From MED-G20 sp038108155 (lineage in GTDB: Bacteria; Bacteroidota; Bacteroidia; Flavobacteriales_D; Parvicellaceae): a stretch of DNA of 64,000 bases. This document shows, piece by piece, positions 44,988-54,550 of this stretch. The notes under the pieces are model-generated. The model was given only the letters and a program-made list of their open reading frames with translations. It ran no database searches and was not told the origin of the DNA. The stretch covers positions 1 through 64,000 of the forward strand of contig JAYNHP010000003.1 of NCBI GenBank assembly GCA_038108155.1, given 5' to 3'. Each line of letters starts with the position of its first letter. Within the stretch, counting starts at the first letter, position 1. Both the position numbers and the translations under genes were made by a program.

Positions 44988-45887
44988 GTGAAAATTAAAT
45001 ATTGGATTAAAGCAGCTAGACTAAGAACACTCCCTTTAGCATTTTCTTGTATTCTATTATCTTCTTCATTGGTGATAATAAACCATATAGAATTATCCTT
45101 TAAAGTACTATTTCTAACCCTCAGTACTACTCTATTACTTCAAATATTATCTAATTTTGCCAATGATTATGGAGATGCAGTAAAAGGAGCTGACAAGAAT
45201 AGAACAGGAGAACAGAGAATGGTACAATCTGGAAAAATCTCTAAATCTCAAATGAAGTTGGTAATTGTAGTAATAAGTATCATTACTTTATTAGTTGGAC
45301 TTTTTCTAATTTTTAGTGTATTTCAGAAAGAAATCTTTAAAATATTAATCTTTCTATTTCTTGGAATTGGCTCAATTATAGCTGCTATAAAATATACTGT
45401 GGGTAAATCTGCTTATGGATATAAAGCTTATGGAGATTTATCGGTTTTTATTTTCTTTGGAATAGTGGGTGTAATTGGAAGTTATTATTTATTCACTAAA
45501 AATTTTCACTGGATAACTCTTCCTGGCGCATTATTTACTGGACTTATGAGTTGTGGAGTTCTTAACCTAAACAACATGAGAGATTATGAAAATGATAAAA
45601 AAAATAACAAAGTAACTTTAGTAGTAAAAATGGGAATAAATAGATCCAAAAAATATCATTTCTTATTACTATTTGTAGCAATTATTTCACTTATTACAAT
45701 TGTTCTTTTCTCTTATAATTATTATTACCTATTTTCTATTTTTCCTTTATTATTTGTGGTGAGACATCTAAAATTATTGAATAAATACCAAGAGTTGAAT
45801 TTATTAGACAGTCAGCTTAAAGTAATTGCAATTAGTTGTTTCGCATCTAGTTTTATAAGTCTTATAATTGGACTTTCAATTAATTAA
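44988..45887 (+). CDS. menA: 1,4-dihydroxy-2-naphthoate polyprenyltransferase MenA (GTG start)
   Basis: Attaches the polyprenyl chain to dihydroxynaphthoate in menaquinone synthesis, in the inner membrane. The 299-residue UbiA-family protein has about eight helices, the N-terminal WIKAARLRTLPLA, and the first aspartate motif in NFANDYGDAVKGADKNRTGE (about 57-76). The second aspartate-rich region is NLNNMRDYENDKKNNKVTL near 193-211. The start is GTG 44988; the overlapping ATG two bases earlier is followed by a stop codon. The 3' end overlaps mltG by eight bases. Confidence 0.94.
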   Translation: MKIKYWIKAARLRTLPLAFSCILLSSSLVIINHIELSFKVLFLTLSTTLLLQILSNFANDYGDAVKGADKNRTGEQRMVQSGKISKSQMKLVIVVISIITLLVGLFLIFSVFQKEIFKILIFLFLGIGSIIAAIKYTVGKSAYGYKAYGDLSVFIFFGIVGVIGSYYLFTKNFHWITLPGALFTGLMSCGVLNLNNMRDYENDKKNNKVTLVVKMGINRSKKYHFLLLFVAIISLITIVLFSYNYYYLFSIFPLLFVVRHLKLLNKYQELNLLDSQLKVIAISCFASSFISLIIGLSIN

Positions 45888-46923
45888 TTTTTTCTTGAGA
45901 TAACCAAGTAGTGTACATCTTTTTATATTTTTCATGTTCTTTATTGGTAGAAGAAAAATTATGATATCCAGAATAAGACGGTTTGGCACACATAAAGATA
46001 AAATCGTGTTTAGAATAATTTAAAACTGCATCAATAACTCTTGGATCAACAATACAAATCGGTCCTGGTGGCAAACCTTTATATTTATAAGTATTATAGG
46101 GAGAATCTACTTCCAAATGTTTGTAATACAATCTTCTTAAATTGGGCATTTTCAAAGCAAACTTAACTGTAGGGTCTGCTTGGAGTTTCATATTGCTTTT
46201 AAGTCTATTAATATAAAGTCCAGCAATCTTAGAATGTTCGTCAAATTTTATTTGCTGTTCCATTTGAACAATCGATGCAAGAGTAGTAATTTCAGATTGA
46301 TTGTATCCTAATGCTTTGGCTTTAGCAACTCTTTCTGAATTCCAAAAACTTTTGTATTTGCTAGCAATAAATTCGATTAACTTATTTTCAGAAACATTTG
46401 AGAATACTTCATAGGTATTAGGAATTACCATTGAAGAGAAAGTATAGGAATTAAAACCAAATTTTTCTTGAACATTTTCATCTTGAAAAAGATGTAATAA
46501 TTTAGAAGAATCTATATCAAGTTGCGAAGAAAGTCTACCGCACAATATCTCTAAATTTCTAACTGAAGGAATGTATAAATCTACAATGTGTTGGTTTCTC
46601 ATTAGAAATAGCTGATTGACTAATTTGTTAGTAGACCATTTTCTTTGAATTGTATATTTTCCTTTTTTAAGTACAATATTTTCTAAGTTCTTAAACTCAA
46701 TAAGTTGGTTAATTGTATTGGAACTTAATAAAAGATCTTTTTTAACTAAGTAATCTCCAATTTCAGAGAAGGATAAATCTTCTTGTATTTTTAAAACAAC
46801 TTTATTAGTATCGGAAAGTATCTCTTTCTTTTCTCTATTAATAAATAGATTAAAAAATGGAAAAATTAAATAGACCACAAAAAAAAGAAATGAAGTTACC
46901 AGAATGTATATTAACTTCTTCAA
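45880..46923 (-). CDS. mltG: Endolytic peptidoglycan transglycosylase MltG
   Basis: A 347-residue YceG-family protein anchored by one N-terminal helix (about 4-26). It has a LysM-like linker region and then the lytic domain: IPNTYEVFSNVSE near 168, the catalytic Glu222 in LASIVQMEQQ, and GLYINRLKSNMKLQADPTVKF near 237-257. The C-terminal SPYNTYKYKGLPPGPI and GYHNFSST segments complete it. MltG cleaves nascent glycan strands and may set their length. It overlaps the upstream LysM-protein gene by four bases and menA tail-to-tail by eight. Confidence 0.93.
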   Translation of the reverse strand: MKKLIYILVTSFLFFVVYLIFPFFNLFINREKKEILSDTNKVVLKIQEDLSFSEIGDYLVKKDLLLSSNTINQLIEFKNLENIVLKKGKYTIQRKWSTNKLVNQLFLMRNQHIVDLYIPSVRNLEILCGRLSSQLDIDSSKLLHLFQDENVQEKFGFNSYTFSSMVIPNTYEVFSNVSENKLIEFIASKYKSFWNSERVAKAKALGYNQSEITTLASIVQMEQQIKFDEHSKIAGLYINRLKSNMKLQADPTVKFALKMPNLRRLYYKHLEVDSPYNTYKYKGLPPGPICIVDPRVIDAVLNYSKHDFIFMCAKPSYSGYHNFSSTNKEHEKYKKMYTTWLSQEKIN

Positions 46924-48767
46924 TCTTGAGGAATTTGAATTAAGTTGAAATCTTCTATCTTGTAAAACTTAACTAGATTATTTTCTGAGCCGCTACCCAA
47001 ATCAATTCTATTATAAAACACATCATTGAGTAATCCTTGGTAATAACTTTCAGAATTTAACTTGTCTGGGTAAATTTTCAAAAAAATAGATTTTACAATA
47101 TCGTATCCCAAGTAAGAATATTTGGTGGGCTCTGCAGAGAAAAACTCCTTGTATTTATCTTTAAAATCTACTATTCTAATAGAATTAAAATCGGGTATTC
47201 CTTTAGAAACAAAATGTAAATTAAACTTGTTTTTGTAAATAACATCAATAGTCTTAATCCTATATAAATCTTCAAAACCAAATATTTCAAAATCAGATTT
47301 ATAATGCTCTTGGGAATTAGAAAATTCTATTATTTTATTGAACGCGTAGGTTAAAAATGGAACTTGATTCGAAGTTATTACAATTAAATTTCTTTTTTTA
47401 TCTGACAATTTATCCAACAAATGACTCCAATCATCTCCTCTTTTAAGTAAAGTTGGTGAAATTGAATCTATTTCGTTTAAAGAATCATTTAATAGGTAAC
47501 TAGTATCGCTATAAGCATCTGCAAAAATACTTCCATAAACCTTACTTTTATTGTCTTCTATATCATTTAATAATAGCATGTTGTAATCTTCTTTGGAATT
47601 CTTAATATATAATGCCATCTCTTTAGACTGGGTAGATCTTGATGGATATATTTTAAATAAATCTGGATAATTAAAAAGTGCTTGACTAGGAATATTGTAG
47701 GGCGAAATCATAGGAATACGGGAATTCTTAGAAAATAATCTCATCATTTTAATATTCTTAGAAAATAATGGACCAATAATTAAATTAGAGGATTTGAATA
47801 AAGTGTCTTGCAATATTTGTTTGATGGTATTTGTATCGTATTTGCTATCGAAAACATTTAATTCAAGATTGTATCCCAAATCTTTTAAATCAAGAAGGGC
47901 AATTTTTACTCCATTATAAATTTGAAAAGAATTTTCAGATATTTTATCTATTGAGCAATTCGTATTTTCTGGACAGTTTACAATAATTGAATCGGATTTA
48001 TTTATAAAAAATGGCAATACCAATGAAATTCTTAAAGTTTTTTGTTCGTAGATATTGTCAAGAAATAGATCTAGAGAATCATTTTTATTTTCTATAGAAT
48101 CCTCTATACAATCTTTAATTCTTAAAATTATTTTCAGTTCTTGATCTTTTTTAAGTCCAAATTCGTTTAAAAAAGGATTGTTTTTAATTATCTGGTCCAA
48201 GCCAATGGTATATTTTTTTGAAATCGAGTATAAAGTTTCTTTCTTTTTTACTTTATGAATAATTAGAGTATCACACTCATTAAGCATAGGATGGTCTACA
48301 TGTTTAATTATTGGTTGGATTATATTAGTTGTATCTGTTTGTATATTTGGAATTAACAACAATTGAGATTCTGATAATTCATTGTTTGCCAATTTGTTAT
48401 AGGTTTTAATAGTAGATAACTTTACACCATATATTTTAGCTATTGACCATAGTGTTTCTCCTGGCATTACCTTATGTATCTTTACAGAAGAATCAATTTC
48501 ATTATTTGATTTTTGATCAATAAAAGTTTTAATTGGAATTTTTAAAGTATCTCCTTTTGACAAACCATTGGATGCACTAGGGTTATAGTTGAAAAATTCA
48601 TTTAAATCAATTTGATATTTTTTAGCAATACCATAGCTTGTTTCCCCTTTGGAAACCGTATGAAAAGTAAACTTTACATTAGGTTTGTCTTGAGCAATTA
48701 GATTTGTCACAAAAAATACTGCTAAAAAAAATGATGAAAATCTATATGTTAAAGTTTTTATTCCCAT
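46920..48767 (-). CDS. LysM-repeat protein fused to a periplasmic-binding-protein-like domain
   Basis: A 615-residue exported protein. The signal peptide (about 1-25) ends in LIAQ. Three LysM repeats follow: residues 33-80 (HTVSKGETSYGIAKKY), 94-140 (HKVMPGETLWSIAKIY) and 168-215 (HKVKKKETLYSISKKY). The rest (about 240-615) looks like a type 1 periplasmic-binding/receptor ligand fold, with IYNGVKIALLDLKDLGYNLEL near 283 and LGYDIVKSIFLKIYPD near 560. The LysM part should bind peptidoglycan; the ligand of the other part is unknown. It overlaps mltG by four bases and guaA by ten. Confidence 0.88.
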   Translation of the reverse strand: MGIKTLTYRFSSFFLAVFFVTNLIAQDKPNVKFTFHTVSKGETSYGIAKKYQIDLNEFFNYNPSASNGLSKGDTLKIPIKTFIDQKSNNEIDSSVKIHKVMPGETLWSIAKIYGVKLSTIKTYNKLANNELSESQLLLIPNIQTDTTNIIQPIIKHVDHPMLNECDTLIIHKVKKKETLYSISKKYTIGLDQIIKNNPFLNEFGLKKDQELKIILRIKDCIEDSIENKNDSLDLFLDNIYEQKTLRISLVLPFFINKSDSIIVNCPENTNCSIDKISENSFQIYNGVKIALLDLKDLGYNLELNVFDSKYDTNTIKQILQDTLFKSSNLIIGPLFSKNIKMMRLFSKNSRIPMISPYNIPSQALFNYPDLFKIYPSRSTQSKEMALYIKNSKEDYNMLLLNDIEDNKSKVYGSIFADAYSDTSYLLNDSLNEIDSISPTLLKRGDDWSHLLDKLSDKKRNLIVITSNQVPFLTYAFNKIIEFSNSQEHYKSDFEIFGFEDLYRIKTIDVIYKNKFNLHFVSKGIPDFNSIRIVDFKDKYKEFFSAEPTKYSYLGYDIVKSIFLKIYPDKLNSESYYQGLLNDVFYNRIDLGSGSENNLVKFYKIEDFNLIQIPQD

Positions 48768-50284
48768 TCAATGGTAGCAGGCGGTTTGGAACTTATATCG
48801 TAAGTTACTCTATTTATTCCTTTTACATTATTAATTATTCTATTAGAAATTTTGGCTAAAAAGTCATGCGGTAAATGACACCAATCTGCTGTCATTCCGT
48901 CGGTGGAAGAAACTGCTCTTAGCGCTACAGCATTTTCATAAGTTCTCTCATCACCCATTACCCCAACAGATTGAACAGGGAGAAAAATCGCTCCTGCTTG
49001 CCAAACATCGTCGTAAAGTTTAAATTCTTTTAATCCATTAATAAATATAAAATCAACTTCTTGAAGAATTTTTATCTTACTTTCAGTTATCTCTCCTAGA
49101 ATTCTAATACCTAATCCAGGACCTGGAAAAGGATGTCTATTTAAAATTTGTTTTGGTAAATCTATTGAAGCTCCTACTCTTCTTACCTCGTCTTTAAATA
49201 AGGATTTTAAAGGTTCGATAATTTTTAATTTCATATAATCTGGCAATCCTCCAACATTATGATGAGATTTTATGGTAACTGATGGTCCGTTAACAGAAAC
49301 TGATTCAATAATATCTGGATAAATTGTTCCTTGAGCCAACCAATCTACATTTTTAATGCTATTTGCTTCTCTATCAAAAACGTCTATAAACGTTTTGCCA
49401 ATTGCTTTTCTTTTTAGTTCAGGATCTGAAAGACCAGCTAAAGAATCGTAAAACTCTTGTTTTGCATCCACTCCTTTGATATTTAATCCCAAAGATTCGT
49501 ACTGTTTTAAAACATCTTCAAATTCATTTTTTCTTAGCAAACCGTTATCAACAAAAATACAGTGTAAATTATCTCCTAAAGCCTTATGTAAAAGCAAAGC
49601 AGCTACACTCGAATCTACTCCTCCAGACAATCCTAATACAACTTTTTGATTACCAACTTGTTTCTTAATACTTGAAATGGAAGAATCCACAAATGAATCT
49701 GGCGTCCAATCTGTAGAACATTTAGAAATATCAACTACAAAGTTTTTAATGATTTGCAAACCGTCTGTGCTATGAAATACCTCAGGATGAAATTGAAGAC
49801 CATAAATATTACTTTCATTTATATGAAAAGCTGCATTTTCAATATCAGAAGTAGATGCAATTTTATTAAAATTAGAAGGCAAATTTTTAATTGTATCTCC
49901 GTGAGACATCCAAACTTGAGAATTAGGTTTTACATTATCAAAAAGTGTGTGTTCCATATCAAAAAAAGAAAGATTGGCTCGACCATATTCTCTTTTATTG
50001 GAACTTTCCACAACTCCACCAAAATGTTTTACCAGAAATTGCGCACCATAACAAATACCTAATATGGGCATTGATTTATTGAAAGATTCTAATTTTGGGT
50101 GAGGTGCATCATTTTGATTGACCGAACATGGACTACCAGAAAGTATAACTGCACTAAAATTAAAATTGTCTGGAATCTTATTGTAAGGATGAATTTCACA
50201 ATATACATTCAGTTCTCTAACCCTTCTAGCAATCAATTGTGTATATTGAGAACCAAAATCAAGTATCAGCAAGTTTTTACCCAT
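48758..50284 (-). CDS. guaA: GMP synthase (glutamine-hydrolysing)
   Basis: Converts XMP, ATP and glutamine to GMP. From ATG 50284 the protein has 508 residues. The class I amidotransferase half has the nucleophile Cys78 in LGICYGAQF and the His/Glu pair in LQFHPEVFHS near 168. The ATP-pyrophosphatase half has GLSGGVDSSV near 220. The C-terminal dimerisation part has LNRHPFPGPGLGIRILGE near 380 and ends in PPATIEWE, the usual GuaA terminus. An upstream TTG adds only two residues. The -7 box ends three bases before the ATG. Confidence 0.97.
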   Translation of the reverse strand: MGKNLLILDFGSQYTQLIARRVRELNVYCEIHPYNKIPDNFNFSAVILSGSPCSVNQNDAPHPKLESFNKSMPILGICYGAQFLVKHFGGVVESSNKREYGRANLSFFDMEHTLFDNVKPNSQVWMSHGDTIKNLPSNFNKIASTSDIENAAFHINESNIYGLQFHPEVFHSTDGLQIIKNFVVDISKCSTDWTPDSFVDSSISSIKKQVGNQKVVLGLSGGVDSSVAALLLHKALGDNLHCIFVDNGLLRKNEFEDVLKQYESLGLNIKGVDAKQEFYDSLAGLSDPELKRKAIGKTFIDVFDREANSIKNVDWLAQGTIYPDIIESVSVNGPSVTIKSHHNVGGLPDYMKLKIIEPLKSLFKDEVRRVGASIDLPKQILNRHPFPGPGLGIRILGEITESKIKILQEVDFIFINGLKEFKLYDDVWQAGAIFLPVQSVGVMGDERTYENAVALRAVSSTDGMTADWCHLPHDFLAKISNRIINNVKGINRVTYDISSKPPATIEWE

Positions 50285-50287
50285 ACA

Positions 50288-50295
50288 CAAATTTA
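50288..50295 (-). promoter_or_regulatory. Predicted -7 box TAAATTTG for guaA
   Basis: Exact TAnnTTTG match on the minus strand, three bases before the ATG at 50284. It overlaps the TTG two codons upstream, which supports the ATG as the real start and predicts a leaderless mRNA. Confidence 0.5.
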
Positions 50296-50341
50296 ATCAT
50301 CCCTTTGAAATCTTACTGAATACTTTGAAAATTTGTTGAAC

Positions 50342-50349
50342 TATTTTTG
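50342..50349 (+). promoter_or_regulatory. Predicted -7 box TATTTTTG for miaA
   Basis: Exact TAnnTTTG match, nine bases before the TTG at 50359. A TTTG lies 14 bases further upstream. It covers the alternative TTG at 50347, which makes that start unlikely. Confidence 0.5.
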
Positions 50350-50358
50350 TTAATTACT

Positions 50359-51288
50359 TTGAATACTGAAAAAGAAAAACCTTTATTAATTGTTTTAGCT
50401 GGCCCCACAGCTGTGGGTAAAACCAAGTTGTCAATCGAGTTGGCAAAAAATAAAAATAGCTCTATTTTCTCAAGTGATAGTCGTCAGTTTTATAGAGAAA
50501 TGTCCATTGGAACAGCTAAGCCCTCTTTAGATGAGTTAAATGAAGTTCCACACTATTTTATAAATAATAAGAGTATTGAAGAGGCATATTCTGCTGGAGA
50601 TTACGAAAAAGAAATTATTAACCAATTAGAAGATTATTTTAAAAATAAAAAAATTGCATTTTTAGTAGGTGGTTCTGGAATGTATATTGATGCTGTGTGT
50701 AAAGGTTTAGATAATTTACCAAAAGATTTAGCTGTTAGAAATCGTCTGAATTTAGAACTAAAGGAAAATGGAATTGAATATTTACAAGAAAATTTAAAAA
50801 TTTTAGATCCAAAGCAATACGGTATTATGGATTTGAGTAATTCTCAACGTTTAATAAGAGCATTGGAGGTGTGTAGAATTACTTCAAAACCATACTCAAG
50901 TTTATTAACCGCAACAAAAAAGATACGTTCTTTTAAAATGGTAAAGTTTTTATTATATATTGATAAAAATCAACTAGAATTAAATATTGAAAAAAGAGTT
51001 GACCAAATGGTTGAAAATGGATTATTTCAGGAAGTAGAAAACTTAAGAGATAAGAAAAATTTAAATGCACTTAATACAGTTGGATACAAAGAAATATTTA
51101 ATTTTTTTAATGGTAATTATACTAAAGAAGAAGCAATAAATCTAATTAAGAGGAACACAAAAAAATATGCCAAAAGGCAAATGACTTGGTTTAAAAAAGA
51201 TATAAGCTATCAATGGATTGAAAACCTAGATACTTTAAAATCCTTTAATGAAATTAATAGTATTATTACTAAACTAAAACCAAATTAA
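50359..51288 (+). CDS. miaA: tRNA dimethylallyltransferase MiaA (TTG start)
   Basis: Transfers the isopentenyl group to A37 of tRNAs reading UNN codons, the first step toward the modification that MiaE (7.6 kb) hydroxylates. The protein is about 309 residues. It has the P-loop LAGPTAVGKTKLS (about 13-25), the SSDSRQFYREMSIGTAKPS segment near 38-56, VGGSGMYIDAVCKGLDNLP near 102-120, and QRLIRALEVCR near 162. No ATG is available before the P-loop. The TTG at 50359 is preferred over one four codons upstream because the latter overlaps a -7 box. Confidence 0.92.
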   Translation: MNTEKEKPLLIVLAGPTAVGKTKLSIELAKNKNSSIFSSDSRQFYREMSIGTAKPSLDELNEVPHYFINNKSIEEAYSAGDYEKEIINQLEDYFKNKKIAFLVGGSGMYIDAVCKGLDNLPKDLAVRNRLNLELKENGIEYLQENLKILDPKQYGIMDLSNSQRLIRALEVCRITSKPYSSLLTATKKIRSFKMVKFLLYIDKNQLELNIEKRVDQMVENGLFQEVENLRDKKNLNALNTVGYKEIFNFFNGNYTKEEAINLIKRNTKKYAKRQMTWFKKDISYQWIENLDTLKSFNEINSIITKLKPN

Positions 51289-51314
51289 ACATTTCATAAG
51301 TCTTAATGAATATC

Positions 51315-51324
51315 TATACGTATA
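51315..51324. promoter_or_regulatory. Palindrome TATACGTATA upstream of mutA
   Basis: Perfect ten-base palindrome 21 bases before the mutA ATG. It overlaps a TATATTTA that matches the -7 consensus at seven of eight positions. Position fits a repressor operator, but no regulator gene is adjacent. Confidence 0.3.
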
Positions 51325-51345
51325 TTTAAAACAATAAATCAAAAA

Positions 51346-52482
51346 ATGAGTCTTTGGCCAGAATTTAATGCTTCAAGTGAAAATCAGTGGATTAAGAAAG
51401 TTTTAGACGATTCATCCAATAAAACAATCCAAGATTTTCATTGGAAAACTGAGTATGGCAATATAGATTCTTTTAGAAAATCCTTATCTGTACTTAAAAG
51501 TTGTAAAAAGGATAAACTTTCAGAAATAGGTTGGAATTTTGAGGATAAAAATAAAATAAACTCTCAAATACTAAACCGATTAAATGATGGAATAAATAGC
51601 ATTTATATTGATGGTATTAATTATACTGATTCTATTTTTAAAAATGTAATGAATGATATAATTAACACCCATATTATTTTAAGACCTAATGCTTCAAAAG
51701 AAAATATATCATCTTGGACAAATTGGATAAATTCTAATCCTAATTTTAAAGGATCCATAAGAATGAGTTTGTTAACGAAATTTATTGAAGCTCCAAATGG
51801 TGAAAACAACTCTATAGATTTAAAAGCTTATCAAGATCATTTTCAAAGAAATTTAAATTCAAAATTTAAATGCATTTATATAGAAATATCAAACAAACAT
51901 ATTTCTTTTAAAAATCATTCCTCAGAAATTGCATTAACAGGGGCTTATTTAAATGAAATTATTGAAATTCATAAAAAAAACAATATTGAAATTCCAAAAA
52001 AAATTATTCTCAAATCCTTCTTAGATAATAGTTTTTTAGAAAATATTTCAAAATTAAAAGCTATCAAATCTATCATAAACCAAATACTGAAAATTCATAG
52101 TATAAAAGCCAATGTGATAATTGAAACCTCAGTGAATACTCAAATATTAAAAGACCAAAGTGAGGACTTTAGAATTTTATCCATTACTTCTACTGCAATG
52201 AGTAGTTTTATTGGAGGAGCTAATTCTTTTATTCTTTCAGATTCATTGCTAATCTCTGATGAAAATTACTGGAAGAAAATAGCTGCAAATATCCCTATAA
52301 TTTTAAACGAAGAAAGTCAAATTAATATTGCAAATGACATTACTGAAGGGGCACATATAATTGAGCAAATATCATTAAAAATGGCTAATAAAGCATGGAG
52401 AATTTTTAAACAAATTGAAGGAAATGGTGGATTACTTAAAAGTTTAAAAAATAGTGATTTGAGAAAATTTATTAAAAATTGA
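51346..52482 (+). CDS. mutA: Methylmalonyl-CoA mutase small (beta) subunit
   Basis: The non-catalytic subunit of B12-dependent methylmalonyl-CoA mutase, 378 residues. The N-terminus LWPEFNASSENQWIKKV and the order before mutB identify it. A TIM-barrel-type region follows, ending with ITEGAHIIEQISLKMANKAWRIFKQIE near 325-351, which parallels the large subunit's NDIANKAWDLIQEVE segment. It ends at about the boundary after that helix. It therefore lacks the vestigial C-terminal B12-binding domain found in longer homologues, and is rather divergent. The stop is one base before mutB, so the pair is coupled. Confidence 0.86.
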   Translation: MSLWPEFNASSENQWIKKVLDDSSNKTIQDFHWKTEYGNIDSFRKSLSVLKSCKKDKLSEIGWNFEDKNKINSQILNRLNDGINSIYIDGINYTDSIFKNVMNDIINTHIILRPNASKENISSWTNWINSNPNFKGSIRMSLLTKFIEAPNGENNSIDLKAYQDHFQRNLNSKFKCIYIEISNKHISFKNHSSEIALTGAYLNEIIEIHKKNNIEIPKKIILKSFLDNSFLENISKLKAIKSIINQILKIHSIKANVIIETSVNTQILKDQSEDFRILSITSTAMSSFIGGANSFILSDSLLISDENYWKKIAANIPIILNEESQINIANDITEGAHIIEQISLKMANKAWRIFKQIEGNGGLLKSLKNSDLRKFIKN

Positions 52483-52483
52483 A

Positions 52484-54550
52484 ATGGGAAGAGTATCTTT
52501 TAAAAATATTGAACTAGATATTTCCAATTTAAATGAAACATCATTTGGACATGAAAATTTCATAGCTGGAACTGCTCCATTTCTTAAAGGCCCCTATTCT
52601 TCTATGTACTTAACTAGGCCTTGGACAATAAGGCAATATGCAGGATTTTCAACTGCAGAAAAATCGAATCTATTTTATAGACAAAATTTAAAAGCTGGTC
52701 AAAAAGGTCTTTCAGTAGCATTTGACTTAGCTACACATAGAGGATATGACTCTGATCATGAGAGAGTTTCTGCAGATGTCGGAAAAGCAGGTGTTGCAAT
52801 CGATTCTGTAGAGGACATGAAAATATTATTTGATAAAATACCTTTAGATAAGATGTCCGTTTCTATGACTATGAACGGAGCTGTACTTCCCATAATGGCT
52901 TTTTATATAGTAGCTGCAATAGAACAAAATGTAGAATTGGAAAAATTAACTGGTACTATTCAAAATGATATTCTTAAAGAGTTCATGGTTAGAAATACCT
53001 ACATCTACCCTCCTAAGGAAAGTATGAGAATTGTTGGTGACATATTTAAATTTACCTCTAAAAATATGCCAAAATTTAATCCTATAAGTATTTCTGGTTA
53101 CCATATGCACGAAGCTGGTGCAAATGCAGAAATAGAATTGGCCTATACTTTAGCAAATGGATTAGAATATGTGAAAAAAGGGATTGAAGTTGGTTTAGAT
53201 ATTGATGAATTTGCCCCTAGACTTTCATTTTTTTGGGGAATTGGAATGAATCAATTCACTGAAATTGCAAAAATGAGAGCTGCTAGAATGTTGTGGGCAA
53301 AGATCATTAAGAAATTTAATCCTAAAAATCCAAAATCAATGGCTCTAAGAACCCATTGTCAAACCTCAGGATGGAGTTTATCTGAAAATGATCCTTATAA
53401 TAATATTGCTAGAACTTATATTGAAGCAATGTCAGCTGTACTAGGTGGAACACAATCCTTACATACCAATTCTTTAGATGAAGCCATAGCACTACCTAGT
53501 GAAAATGCAGCTAGAATAGCAAGAAACACACAAATTTTTATTCAAAATGAAAATAAAATATGTAATACTATTGATCCCTTAGGAGGTTCTTTTCATTTAG
53601 AAAAACTAACCAATGACATAGCAAATAAAGCATGGGATTTAATTCAAGAGGTGGAAAATCAGGGGGGAATGACCAAAGCTATTGAAATGGGATTACCTAA
53701 AATGAAAATTGAAGAAGCAGCAGCAAAAAGACAAGCAAAAATTGATAGCGGAAAAGAAATAATAGTCGGTCTAAATGCCTATAAATCTGAAGATGATCAA
53801 CAGGTAGATATTTTAGAAATTGACAACAAAAAAGTTAAAGAAAATCAAATCAATAGAATTACTAAAATTAAATCGGAACGGAACCAAGAAAAAGTAAACA
53901 AGATTTTGGAAGAACTATCACTAGCTGCCAAAAACAACACTGGAAACTTACTAGAAATTACTGTAAGAGCTGCTAAAGAAAGAGCAACTTTAGGGGAAAT
54001 ATCTTCCGCCTTAGAAAAAGAATTTGGTAGATACAAAGCTACAGTAAAAAGTATTTCTGGTGTATATTCTAAAGAAATTATGGAAGATGAAAAATATAAA
54101 AAAGCTTTAGAACTCACCAATGAGTTCGAGTCTGTTGTTGGAAGACGACCAAGAATAATGGTTGCTAAAATGGGACAAGATGGGCACGATAGAGGAGCAA
54201 AAATTGTTGCTACATCATTTGCTGATATTGGTTTTGATGTAGATATCGGATCTCTATTTCAAACTCCTAAAGAAGTTGCTAAAAGTGCCATAGAAAATGA
54301 TGTTCATATTATTGGAGTTTCTTCACTAGCAGCAGGTCATCTTTCCTTAATCCCGGAATTAATAAAAGAACTTAAAAAAATTAATAGAGAAGATATTATG
54401 ATTATTGTTGGTGGTGTTGTTCCAAAAAAAGATTACCAATTACTTTTTGACATGGGAGTTGCTGCAGTATTTGGTCCTGGAACAGTAATTTCTGAAGCTG
54501 CTCAAGATATAATAAAAATAATGCTTAAAGGTTTCTTGAAAAATGAGTAA
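52484..54550 (+). CDS. mutB: Methylmalonyl-CoA mutase large (alpha) subunit
   Basis: Adenosylcobalamin-dependent isomerisation of methylmalonyl-CoA and succinyl-CoA. The 688-residue protein has the substrate barrel with GPYSSMYLTRPWTIRQYAGF (about 36-55), FDLATHRGYDSDH near 85, and RTHCQTSGWSLSENDPYNNI near 285. It ends in an intact B12-binding domain: GQDGHDRGAKIVATSFADIG (DXHXXG motif with the cobalt-ligand His), GVSSLAAGH and IIVGGVVP. Used in propionate, odd-chain fatty acid and branched amino acid metabolism. It overlaps the next small gene by eight bases. Confidence 0.96.
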   Translation: MGRVSFKNIELDISNLNETSFGHENFIAGTAPFLKGPYSSMYLTRPWTIRQYAGFSTAEKSNLFYRQNLKAGQKGLSVAFDLATHRGYDSDHERVSADVGKAGVAIDSVEDMKILFDKIPLDKMSVSMTMNGAVLPIMAFYIVAAIEQNVELEKLTGTIQNDILKEFMVRNTYIYPPKESMRIVGDIFKFTSKNMPKFNPISISGYHMHEAGANAEIELAYTLANGLEYVKKGIEVGLDIDEFAPRLSFFWGIGMNQFTEIAKMRAARMLWAKIIKKFNPKNPKSMALRTHCQTSGWSLSENDPYNNIARTYIEAMSAVLGGTQSLHTNSLDEAIALPSENAARIARNTQIFIQNENKICNTIDPLGGSFHLEKLTNDIANKAWDLIQEVENQGGMTKAIEMGLPKMKIEEAAAKRQAKIDSGKEIIVGLNAYKSEDDQQVDILEIDNKKVKENQINRITKIKSERNQEKVNKILEELSLAAKNNTGNLLEITVRAAKERATLGEISSALEKEFGRYKATVKSISGVYSKEIMEDEKYKKALELTNEFESVVGRRPRIMVAKMGQDGHDRGAKIVATSFADIGFDVDIGSLFQTPKEVAKSAIENDVHIIGVSSLAAGHLSLIPELIKELKKINREDIMIIVGGVVPKKDYQLLFDMGVAAVFGPGTVISEAAQDIIKIMLKGFLKNE

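Noticed and set aside
49754..50296. Open frames on the plus strand opposite guaA
   Set aside because: They lie wholly over a well-conserved gene, have no family resemblance and show odd basic composition expected from an antisense reading.
51346..52482. mutA as a gene truncated by a nonsense mutation
   Set aside because: The stop is one base before the mutB start and no MutA-like sequence continues after it, so the short form looks natural.
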